From CAYRIY01 sp964424335 (GTDB taxonomy: Bacteria; Bacillota; Limnochordia; DTU080; RSA5): 12,950 nt of DNA. The position numbers and the translations under genes are program-made. This document shows, piece after piece, positions 1-6,640 of the stretch (the first letter of the stretch is position 1; each line of letters begins with the position of its first letter). The stretch spans positions 1-12,950 of the forward strand of contig CAYRIY010000098.1 in NCBI GenBank assembly GCA_964424335.1, in the 5' to 3' direction. The notes below the pieces were generated by a model. That model was not told the DNA's origin. It saw only the letters and a program-made list of their open reading frames with translations, and made no database searches.

Positions 1-10
1 GTTCTATACA

Positions 11-910
11 TCACGCATACCCCGGAGCTAGGTGCGTCTCCCGGAGAATATCTAGAAACGCTTCGGTCTCGGAGCGCCTGCTGCGCCTCGGCACCACCGC
101 GTACGTCGCCGTCATCGGCAGTTTGAGGTCGGGTGCAGGCACTTCCTGCACCCGATGTTCGACGACGGCATCGCTTACCGCCGAATACGGCAAAAAGCTC
201 ACGCCCAAACCGCGCTCGACAAACCGTAAGGTGATGTCGATTTGGGTCACCCTCATATTGCGATAGTTGAGGCCTCGCTCGCGCAAGAGAAGCAGGAGCC
301 GGTCCCAGTAGTCGGGGTGGTTGTGACTAAGGATCGGCAGGCGCTCCACGATCTCCTCCCAGACGGAGATGGTACTGTCACCGTCCCCTCCATCCGAGGG
401 TGCGACCAGGACGATGGGCTCCTCGTAGAGCAACTCGTAGGGCATGTCGCTCTCACTCCTCGGAGGCGTGCGGGAAAGGCCGATGTCGGCCCGCCTCTGT
501 TCGAGCGCCACGGCGATGTCGAGCGACTCCGTCACGAGCACGGACAGCTCGACGTCGGGATGAGCGCTTGCAAAGCGACGAATCACGTTGGGCAGAAACG
601 TCCTTGCCACCATCGGGGATGCGGCGACGCGCAGCCTTGACCGATACCCCTGCCTCCAAGATTCAACGGAGCGAGCGAGTCGCTCAGCCTCTTCGACGAA
701 CCGGGTCGCGTGTTCGTAAAACTGCTCACCGACAGGCGTGAGCGAGACTCGCTTTCCTGATCGTTCGAATAGTAGGCAGCCGAGGGCCTCCTCGAGCTGC
801 CGGATGTGCTTGGACACGGTGGGCTGCGAGAGAAAGAGTTCTCGAGCCGCTTCGTGAAAGTGCCGATGTTTGGCCACCGCCAAGAAGGTCTTGAGCTGTT
901 TGATATCCAA
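11..910 (-). CDS. citR: LysR-family transcriptional regulator, probable regulator of the divergent citrate synthase
   Basis: This 299-aa protein has the classic LysR start (MDIKQLKTF) and a winged helix-turn-helix over roughly residues 1-60, with the recognition helix in the stretch SQPTVSKHIRQLEEAL. A type 2 periplasmic-binding-like effector domain fills about residues 90-295. The start is TTG at 908-910, preceded by a G-rich SD (GGGGGTGG), and it puts the HTH at the usual distance from the N-terminus. The gene is divergent from a citrate synthase, the arrangement of Bacillus subtilis citR-citA, where CitR controls citA. Function is inferred from that context; the effector is unknown. Length is normal for the family. 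Family assignment is secure. The symbol is a suggestion from synteny. Confidence 0.9.
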   Translation of the reverse strand: MDIKQLKTFLAVAKHRHFHEAARELFLSQPTVSKHIRQLEEALGCLLFERSGKRVSLTPVGEQFYEHATRFVEEAERLARSVESWRQGYRSRLRVAASPMVARTFLPNVIRRFASAHPDVELSVLVTESLDIAVALEQRRADIGLSRTPPRSESDMPYELLYEEPIVLVAPSDGGDGDSTISVWEEIVERLPILSHNHPDYWDRLLLLLRERGLNYRNMRVTQIDITLRFVERGLGVSFLPYSAVSDAVVEHRVQEVPAPDLKLPMTATYAVVPRRSRRSETEAFLDILRETHLAPGYA

Positions 911-1095
911 CGGTCCACCCCCATCGATTCCGTTTCGTAATCAATAAGGTCATTTCATTCAATTTCCCTTTACCGGTCCCTCCTGTTACACTATCTGAGG
1001 AGTCACCGACGTGGCGACCCGGCTTTGTTTACATGGTCGCTCCAGGTGAACGACCGCACCGATGATTTCCCAAAGGCGAAGGGAGCGACGCCGAC
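911..1095. promoter_or_regulatory. Divergent intergenic control region between the LysR gene and citrate synthase
   Basis: These 185 bp must hold both divergent promoters and the LysR binding site. The lysR-proximal half (about 935-970) is AT-rich against a GC-rich background. A 5-bp inverted repeat with an 11-bp spacer (GGTCG at 1035-1039, CGACC at 1051-1055) lies before citrate synthase and could be an operator half-site pair or a leader hairpin. I found no convincing -35/-10 pair on either strand: TTTACC at 969-974 with TATCTG at 992-997 is the best on the plus strand and is poor. The citrate synthase SD is AAGGGAG at about 1079-1085. Confidence 0.5.
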
Positions 1096-2220
1096 ATGGC
1101 CGAAGGCGTGGCGATTCAGAAAGGTCTAAAAGACGTCGTCTTTACGACGACATCGATCAGTGAAATCGACGGCGAGCAGGGTCGCTTGACGTACCGCGGG
1201 CGCGAGATCGGCTCGATCGTCGAGAACCATACCTTTGAGGACGTGCTCCACCTCCTCCTCATTGGCGATTTTCCAAAAGCCGAAAGCGACGATGAAGCGC
1301 AATCGAGCGCACATCGCCGCCTGGACGAGATCCTCGCCGGGGCGCGAGACGTCCCGGACCACGTAAAGGACCTCGTGCGCCTATTGCCTGTCGACGTCGA
1401 CCCCATGTCCGCTCTGCGCACGTCCGTGTCCGCGCTCGGGGACGCGCGGTTCACATGGCCTCCCACGCTTGACCAAGCGGCGGAGATCGTCGCCAAAGTC
1501 CCGACGCTCGTCGCCCTTCACCACCGCATTAAGGCCGGCCTGGATCCGATTGACCCGGACCCTGCCTTGAGCATATCGGCCAATTACCTCTACATGCTCG
1601 CAGGCGAGCGCCCGACCTCGACCAAGGTCAAGGCGCTTGACGCATACCTGACGCTCACGGCCGAACATGGGATGAACGCCTCCACCTTTGCCGCCCGTGT
1701 CACGGCATCCACCCAATCCGACCTTATTTCCGCGATCACGACGGCGATCGGAACGTTGAAAGGTCCGCTTCATGGCGGCGCCCCCTCCGAAGTAAGCAAC
1801 ATGCTGAGCGAAATCGGAACGAAGGAGCGGGCAGAGTCGTACTTGCGGGGCATTTTGGAGCGCGGCGAACGAATCATGGGCTTTGGCCACCGGGTGTACC
1901 GCACCAAAGATCCCCGGGCGATTGCGCTCGCCGGCGTTGCCAGGAAACTCGCCGGGAGCGAACCCTGGTTTGACCTCGCGCTTTACGTGGAAGACGTGGC
2001 GACGCGCCTGCTCGAGGAATACAAACCGGGCCGCCGTCTCCGCACCAACGTGGAGTTTTTCGCGGCCGCGGTGCTCAATGCGATCGAGCTTTCACCGGAG
2101 CTCTTCACGCCGACGTTTGCGGTCGCGAGGACCGGAGGCTGGATGGCCCACCTGCTCGAGCAGGCCGCCGACAACCAGATCATTCGGCCTCGAGCGCTCT
2201 ACCGACCCTCAATCGGATAG
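1096..2220 (+). CDS. citA: Citrate synthase
   Basis: Condenses oxaloacetate and acetyl-CoA to citrate, the entry step of the TCA cycle, in the cytoplasm. The 374-aa length matches the short bacterial type. Visible signatures are EHGMNAS with H191, GPLHGGAP with the catalytic-type H226, GFGHRVYR with H265, ARTGGWMAH with R345 and the C-terminal IIRPRALY. The position usually held by the catalytic Asp (NVDF) is Glu here (TNVEFF, E320). The ATG at 1096 follows an AAGGGAG SD by about 10 nt. The divergent LysR gene suggests the citA-type paralogue of Bacillus rather than citZ, hence the symbol, which is tentative. 2-Methylcitrate synthase is a closely related alternative that sequence reading alone cannot fully exclude, but no prp genes are nearby. 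Confidence 0.92.
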   Translation: MAEGVAIQKGLKDVVFTTTSISEIDGEQGRLTYRGREIGSIVENHTFEDVLHLLLIGDFPKAESDDEAQSSAHRRLDEILAGARDVPDHVKDLVRLLPVDVDPMSALRTSVSALGDARFTWPPTLDQAAEIVAKVPTLVALHHRIKAGLDPIDPDPALSISANYLYMLAGERPTSTKVKALDAYLTLTAEHGMNASTFAARVTASTQSDLISAITTAIGTLKGPLHGGAPSEVSNMLSEIGTKERAESYLRGILERGERIMGFGHRVYRTKDPRAIALAGVARKLAGSEPWFDLALYVEDVATRLLEEYKPGRRLRTNVEFFAAAVLNAIELSPELFTPTFAVARTGGWMAHLLEQAADNQIIRPRALYRPSIG

Positions 2221-2278
2221 CGCGCATCGCCAAAGTCCGTGCTCTACAAGGACTCGGGCAGGCGCGACCAAATACGTC

Positions 2279-2291
2279 AATTTGAGAGCAG
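2279..2291 (+). promoter_or_regulatory. Possible Ada-binding site (A box / B box) upstream of ada
   Basis: AAT at 2279-2281 is followed after exactly 6 bp by GCAG at 2288-2291. Escherichia coli Ada recognises an AAT A-box and a GCAA B-box separated by 6 bp, just upstream of the -35. The site here matches 3/3 and 3/4 bases and lies 8 bp upstream of the proposed -35. Such a short match can arise by chance; position is the main support. Confidence 0.35.
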
Positions 2292-2299
2292 TTTCCGGA

Positions 2300-2328
2300 T
2301 AGTCCCAGCACCCACATGGCGATATAAT
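2300..2328 (+). promoter_or_regulatory. Promoter of the ada-alkA operon
   Basis: A perfect -10 hexamer TATAAT lies at 2323-2328. Exactly 17 bp upstream is TAGTCC (2300-2305), only a 3/6 match to a -35. A perfect -10 with a weak -35 is what an activator-dependent promoter would show, in line with Ada acting as its own activator. Transcription would start near 2335, leaving a leader of about 30 nt before the GTG start at 2364. Confidence 0.6.
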
Positions 2329-2363
2329 CAGCCGTACAAAGAGCCGCCATGGAGGTGAGCGTC

Positions 2364-3458
2364 GTGATCGGAAACGAAGCGGAAAGCAAGCGCCGTAAAG
2401 CGGACACCGACGCAGACAATCGGTGGAACGCGATCGTCAACCGAGACGTGCGAGCCGACGGGCTGTTTTTCTTCGGAGTCAAATCAACACGCATCTACTG
2501 CCGACCGAGCTGTCCCGCTCGCCGTCCCAAACGTGCCAACGTCGTCTTTTTTGACGACGCAGCCTCTGCCCGGGCAGCCGGCTTTAGGCCGTGCAAGCGT
2601 TGCGCGCCGGATCACGTGAGCGATCATCTCCTGTTGGCGATCAAAGCGCTGCAAATCATCGCGGAGAGCGAAACTTCGCCGACGCTATCGGAAATCGCGG
2701 GCACACTGCGCGTGAGCCCATACCACCTCCAGCGCGTCTTTAAGCGCCTGACCGGCCTCTCACCCAAGGAGGCGGCTTTGGCGCTGAAGGCCGAGCGATT
2801 CGAGGATTCACTTCAAAGCAGCCCATCGGTGTTGGATGCCATGTTTGACGCAGGATACGGCTCGAGCCGAGCCCTTTACGAGCGTGTACAAAAGCATTTG
2901 GGCATGCGTCCTTCGACCTATCGCCGAGGCGGAGAAAGCGAGCAGATTCGATTTACCATTGCGGACACTTCCCTCGGCCGAATGCTGGCGGCCATGACGG
3001 ACCTTGGCATCTGCGCGCTCTGGTGGGGCGATGATGAGGAGCTCACCACCACACTGCACGCACGGTTTTCGCGGGCCACGATCGTCCGCGACGACGAGGC
3101 CCTGGCGCCTTTGGCACAGAGCATCGAGGCATACCTCAACGATGGCGGACTTCTCCCCAATGAAGCCATCGATGCACGAGGCACAGAGTTTCAGCGCAAG
3201 GTTTGGCAGGCTCTGATACAGATCCCGATCGGCGAGACGCGCACGTACACGCAGGTCGCCCACATGATCGGGCAGCCGAAGGCAGTCCGGGCCGTTGCCA
3301 GTGCTTGCGCGGCAAACCCGGTCGCGCTTCTCATTCCCTGCCACAGGGTGATCCGTTCAAGCGGCGAGCTTGCGAATTATCGCTGGGGGATCGAGCGCAA
3401 GAAAGCCCTGCTTGCACGCGAGCGTGAGCATCGAAGCGTTGGGCAGGCGATCACATGA
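2364..3458 (+). CDS. ada: Bifunctional Ada protein: methylphosphotriester / O6-methylguanine-DNA methyltransferase and transcriptional activator
   Basis: A 364-aa protein with full Ada architecture. The N-terminal Ada domain binds zinc through four Cys (C46, C50, C77, C80, with the 3-26-2 spacing of E. coli Ada), and the first would accept methyl groups from phosphotriesters. An AraC-type HTH spans about residues 90-190. The C-terminal methyltransferase contains PCHRVI with acceptor C326. Methylation of the N-domain Cys would turn the protein into an activator of repair genes. I chose GTG at 2364 because GGAGGTGA sits 5-8 nt before it. An in-frame ATG at 2349 has no SD and overlaps that SD. 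It overlaps alkA by 4 bp (ATGA), so the two are probably translationally coupled. The family call is very secure. Confidence 0.95.
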   Translation: MIGNEAESKRRKADTDADNRWNAIVNRDVRADGLFFFGVKSTRIYCRPSCPARRPKRANVVFFDDAASARAAGFRPCKRCAPDHVSDHLLLAIKALQIIAESETSPTLSEIAGTLRVSPYHLQRVFKRLTGLSPKEAALALKAERFEDSLQSSPSVLDAMFDAGYGSSRALYERVQKHLGMRPSTYRRGGESEQIRFTIADTSLGRMLAAMTDLGICALWWGDDEELTTTLHARFSRATIVRDDEALAPLAQSIEAYLNDGGLLPNEAIDARGTEFQRKVWQALIQIPIGETRTYTQVAHMIGQPKAVRAVASACAANPVALLIPCHRVIRSSGELANYRWGIERKKALLAREREHRSVGQAIT

Positions 3459-4378
3459 CGATTCACATTCCGTACGAGCCCCCGCTCGACTGGCAATTCA
3501 TGCTGGGGTACATCGAAAGGCGGCGGACGCAAGGCGTCGAGCTGATTAAAGACAACCAATACGTCCGAACGATCGACGTGAACGGCGACTCCGGCACGCT
3601 TACCGTGCGGGATGAGCCCAAGCGTTGTCGGCTGGTTGTCACGGTTGACGGAGACGTCTGCAGGCATTTGGACACGGTCGAGGCGCGGGTTCGCCGGATG
3701 TTCGACATCGATTCAAATCAGCGTGAGATCCAAAACCGCCTCGGGTCGGATCCGTTGATTGGGCCGCTCTGCGAAGCATTCCCCGGCATTCGCATTCCGG
3801 GGGCCTGGTCCACATTTGAACTGCTCGTCCGCACGATCGTAGGGCAACAGGTAAGCGTGAGCGCCGCCACCACAATCATGGGCCGCATCGTTCTTCGAGC
3901 CGGAAGGCCCGTATACGGGAAGCCCGCAACCGGAACGCCCCCAAATGGCTCACAGCACGGCGGAGCCACGCTCTTGTTTCCAAAGCCCCAATCCATCGCC
4001 ACAGCCGACCTTGGAAACATCGGCATGCCCGGTCGGCGCGTCGCGGCGCTGCAACATGTCGCGGGGCTCATCGCATCGGAGCGCATCCCGTTTCCAGACA
4101 ACGGCGCCGAGGATGACGACGTAACGGAAGCGCTGCTCCAAGTTCCCGGAATTGGGCCCTGGACCGTCGCGTACTTTGCGTTGCGAGCGCTCAAAAACGC
4201 CGACGCGTGGCCGCAAACGGATCTCATCTTACGCCGCATGCTGGAAAAGCACCCGATGGCGGAAAAGCGCTCCATGCGGTCGATCTCCGACGGCTGGCGA
4301 CCGTATCGCGGCTACGCTGCCATGTACCTTTGGCACGCGGCGTCTTTGCCCGACCATCAGCCTGGAACACGCGCCTAA
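3455..4378 (+). CDS. alkA: DNA-3-methyladenine glycosylase II (AlkA)
   Basis: Excises alkylated bases such as 3-methyladenine, leaving abasic sites for base excision repair. The 307-aa protein begins with the AlkA N-domain (YEPPLDWQFMLGYIERR), has FELLVRTIVGQQVS near residue 121, and the helix-hairpin-helix LLQVPGIGPWTVAYFALRAL at about 227-246. The catalytic Asp is D256 in TDLIL, matching D238 of E. coli AlkA, and the C-terminal WRPYRGYAAMYLW is typical. A Gly/Pro-rich stretch of about 20 residues around 153-175 looks like an extra loop. The ATG overlaps the ada stop (ATGA), so the genes form one operon. Its TAA overlaps the stop codon of the convergent HEAT-repeat gene. Confidence 0.95.
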   Translation: MTIHIPYEPPLDWQFMLGYIERRRTQGVELIKDNQYVRTIDVNGDSGTLTVRDEPKRCRLVVTVDGDVCRHLDTVEARVRRMFDIDSNQREIQNRLGSDPLIGPLCEAFPGIRIPGAWSTFELLVRTIVGQQVSVSAATTIMGRIVLRAGRPVYGKPATGTPPNGSQHGGATLLFPKPQSIATADLGNIGMPGRRVAALQHVAGLIASERIPFPDNGAEDDDVTEALLQVPGIGPWTVAYFALRALKNADAWPQTDLILRRMLEKHPMAEKRSMRSISDGWRPYRGYAAMYLWHAASLPDHQPGTRA

Positions 4379-5487
4379 AACTTAGAGAGGGCCTCTTTCG
4401 CCTTCATGCGGACAAGGGGGTCCTCGCACTCTGACACGATGGCCTCGAGCGCTGCGTGGGACGGAGCGTCCCCGCGCTCGGCCAGCGCACGGATCGCCTC
4501 GAGCGCGACCGGTGGGTCGTCGTAACGGGCCAATTCGGTTAATGTGTCGACCGCTTCGTCGCAGCGCATCGACGCGATCGCCAAAGCGATGGCGGACTTG
4601 GCATCGTCGATGCGATCGATGAGCGCTTGGGAAAGGCGCTCAAGCACGGCATTGTGGTGCGGCTGTGAAAGCGAGGCGAGCGTGACTGCGGCGGAGGCGG
4701 CCAGGTAAGCGTCGGCGCCATGAAGGAAGGGAGCGATCACCTTGAGCGCCGCTTCTTCGTCGAGGGCTTTTAGCGCATCCATGCACTCCACGAGGACTTC
4801 GGGCAGCTCATCGGCCCAGCGGGAGAGCCTGACGCCGAGGACGGCCACACCTCCCGGATCGCCCAAAATCGCAAGCGACCTGGCTGCCGCTTTACGAACG
4901 GTGACCGTGCGGAAAGGGCGGTCTTGCGGAAGCGCCTCCATGCGCGGATCGTCGTCGAAGAGGAGCACCGACAGGGCAAGCAGCGCACCCGGCGGCCGCA
5001 CGGAGGCGATGGCCGCGGCGGCCTGCGCCCGCAAAGGGATGGCGACGTCTTCCAGGCCGTTTCCGGACCGCTCCACCTGCACCGTCTCGACGGCGTCGAA
5101 AAACAGGTCCGCGGCCTGATGCACCCGCCACTCCCCAAGCACCCGCACAATCTCGATGCGCACAAGACAGCCGGGGTCCAGCTTCTTGCCGTCCGGCTTC
5201 ACGGACCAGTACCGCTCGATCATGACGTTTGCGGCCTTCTCGCGCACATCCTCGGCATGGCGATCGCCCGATCGGGCCGCGCGTTCGCCGAGCGCGCGGA
5301 TCGCTCGGGCCGCCACGACGCCGCTCCGATCGCCGACCGCTTTGAGCAAGAGCAGATCGGCATCAGGGCTTGGATCTTCTGCGATCGCTCGCACGGCCGC
5401 AAGCCGAACATCGACTTTACGTGAACGCAAGTCGCCCGCGACGTCCGCGCTCCCACCCGCATGCTTTGCATTTTCAAGGTGGGCCAT
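4375..5487 (-). CDS. HEAT-repeat protein
   Basis: A 370-aa acidic protein made almost wholly of paired helices of HEAT type. Repeats are visible as DVRLAAVRAIAE, SGVVAARAIRALGE, VRIEIVRVLGEW, PLRAQAAAAIASV, TVRKAAARSLAILG, VALEAIRALAERGD and VRMKAKEALSKF at the C-terminus. Such solenoids bind other proteins; I see no catalytic motif, signal peptide or membrane segment. The reading frame is open back to 5688, but the start is ATG at 5485-5487, with AAAGGGGG about 9 nt upstream and homologous-looking sequence only after it. The start overlaps the end of the CBS-domain gene by 14 bp, so the two are probably translationally coupled and may act together. The substrate or partner is unknown. Related helical families such as PBS lyase HEAT-like repeats are possible. 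Confidence 0.85.
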   Translation of the reverse strand: MAHLENAKHAGGSADVAGDLRSRKVDVRLAAVRAIAEDPSPDADLLLLKAVGDRSGVVAARAIRALGERAARSGDRHAEDVREKAANVMIERYWSVKPDGKKLDPGCLVRIEIVRVLGEWRVHQAADLFFDAVETVQVERSGNGLEDVAIPLRAQAAAAIASVRPPGALLALSVLLFDDDPRMEALPQDRPFRTVTVRKAAARSLAILGDPGGVAVLGVRLSRWADELPEVLVECMDALKALDEEAALKVIAPFLHGADAYLAASAAVTLASLSQPHHNAVLERLSQALIDRIDDAKSAIALAIASMRCDEAVDTLTELARYDDPPVALEAIRALAERGDAPSHAALEAIVSECEDPLVRMKAKEALSKF

Positions 5488-6466
5488 CTGACTCCGTCCC
5501 CCTTTTGCCGCGCAGTTCCTCGCTGCTTTGGTAGTCCGCACTTTGGCGGTCCGCGCTGTGGTGGTCGACGCCCTGACGGTCGGCGCTCTGGTCGTCGGCG
5601 CTCTGGTGGTCCGCCCGCCGTGACGTGGTCGCCTCCATGAGGTCGTCGGATCGTTCCAAGACGACCTCGAGGCCCTCCACCAAGTCAATCAGCTCTTCCC
5701 AACTCGTCCCTTCGACCAGGTCCTGTTGGCTGTGGGCGAGCAGATCTCGCAGGGCCTCGGCCCGCTTCAAAAACCGAGCGCCCGCGTTCTTGCCGCCAAG
5801 GCCCAAGCTCTTACGGAGCGCGTCGCTTTGCAAGATCAGGTCGCGCTTATCGCAAAACTGCAGACACTCGACGAGGTCGATGTCTTGATTTCGCTTTCGC
5901 CGCTCTTCCTGACGGTTTACAGCGGCGCTCAAACGCCCCTCGGTCAAATGGACTTTCCAAGACTCACCCTCGTATTCCGACCGGATCCAGTGTCCCATAT
6001 GCATTTCAAGTAGCGAGATCAAGCCGAAAAGATACACGCGGACCGGCGGCTTGTTGAGATCGGCGCGGGTGACAATGCCCTCAACTTCAGAGCCGACCAG
6101 CACAAACGCAAACGCTCTCTCTTTTAAAAAGGAGAGCACCTCGGGCAGCGGGGTCGTATCGGCAACCAGGTGATCGACCGTCAGGAGTCGCAGGTGGTCC
6201 GCTACCTGGCCATGCGTGAGCGAGCGCTGCTCGACGTATCCGATCACCCGGCCATCCTCACCCCGAGTCACGCCGGCGATGTCAAAGCCGCGCTCCTTTA
6301 AAAAGCTCGCCGCATTCAGTGCGTCTGCATCGACCGAAAAGCTTTGCAGCGGCTCGAGAATCGCAAAGGCCGTGATGCCTGCGCCCAGCACCGCCCGGAG
6401 CTCCGATAGGCGGGTGCCTTTGCGCCGATGGCCGGATACGGGCGCTCGCCAAAGTTCATGTCTCAA
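5474..6466 (-). CDS. CBS-domain protein with HEPN-like helical C-terminal region and repetitive tail
   Basis: About 330 aa. Residues 43-137 resemble a tandem CBS (Bateman) module, with two similar halves each containing a FLKER stretch (ALNAASFLKERGFDIAGV and PLPEVLSFLKERAFAFVLV) and ending in GIVTRADL; such modules bind adenine nucleotides or related ligands. Next comes a helical region (about 139-272) containing LRDLLAHSQ, an R-x4-H arrangement as in HEPN domains (R240, H245). The tail (284-313) is six pentapeptides of SADxQ type. No ATG fits. TTG at 6464-6466 follows AGAGGAG by 11 nt; TTG at 6520 and GTG at 6391 (GGAG 9 nt upstream) are alternatives, all in frame. The gene is followed by the HEAT-repeat gene with a 14-bp overlap. 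CBS is fairly sure; HEPN is a motif-level suggestion. Confidence 0.75.
   Translation of the reverse strand: MRHELWRAPVSGHRRKGTRLSELRAVLGAGITAFAILEPLQSFSVDADALNAASFLKERGFDIAGVTRGEDGRVIGYVEQRSLTHGQVADHLRLLTVDHLVADTTPLPEVLSFLKERAFAFVLVGSEVEGIVTRADLNKPPVRVYLFGLISLLEMHMGHWIRSEYEGESWKVHLTEGRLSAAVNRQEERRKRNQDIDLVECLQFCDKRDLILQSDALRKSLGLGGKNAGARFLKRAEALRDLLAHSQQDLVEGTSWEELIDLVEGLEVVLERSDDLMEATTSRRADHQSADDQSADRQGVDHHSADRQSADYQSSEELRGKRGTESDGPP
5528..5617 (-). repeat. 15-bp tandem repeat, six units, coding for SADxQ pentapeptides
   Basis: Six imperfect 15-bp units lie in frame within the 3' part of the CBS gene. The encoded units follow the consensus (S/R/G)-(A/V)-D-x-(Q/H), for example SADDQ, SADRQ and SADYQ, giving a hydrophilic, His/Asp/Gln-rich, probably disordered linker. 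Because the period is a multiple of three, copy-number change would alter tail length without a frameshift. It does not match the A(D/N)Lxx pattern of beta-helical pentapeptide-repeat proteins. Confidence 0.9.
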
Positions 6467-6640
6467 TCTCGCAGTATCTCCTCTGAAAGACCGTTGGTCA
6501 TCCTTCTCGCGACTTCGCAAAGCTCGCCTACTTCACCTGCACCTGCACCCGCATTGTGGTCACCGCCAAAGCGATGAGACCCGCGCCCGTCATCCAACCT
6601 GCCCTGCTCGCGGAAGCGATCGATTTAGCAGCCCGTTCGA
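6467..6640. other. Intergenic spacer between the membrane-protein gene and the CBS-domain gene
   Basis: About 174 bp on the minus-strand path from the membrane protein to the CBS gene. It contains a short GGTGCA-type hexamer repeat (plus strand 6534-6551, CACCTG/CACCTG/CACCCG) and the AGAGGAG SD of the CBS gene. I see no hairpin with a T-run and no convincing promoter, so readthrough from the membrane-protein gene cannot be excluded. Confidence 0.4.

Noticed and set aside
242..640. Plus-strand frames of 132 and 113 codons opposite the LysR gene
   Set aside because: They are antisense shadows of a well-defined LysR protein with no SD or recognisable domain.
2234..2254. Inverted repeat AGTCC/GGACT after citrate synthase as a terminator
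   Set aside because: Only 5 bp of stem, an 11-nt loop and no T-run follow; too weak to call.
5528..5617. Beta-helical pentapeptide-repeat protein (A(D/N)Lxx family)
   Set aside because: The period is five, but the central Leu is absent and only six units exist, so a disordered tail is more likely.
5488..5688. N-terminal extension of the HEAT-repeat frame by 67 residues (Thr/Arg-rich)
   Set aside because: It is the out-of-frame reading of the 15-bp repeat in the CBS gene. A good SD and the HEAT-like sequence begin only at the ATG at 5487.
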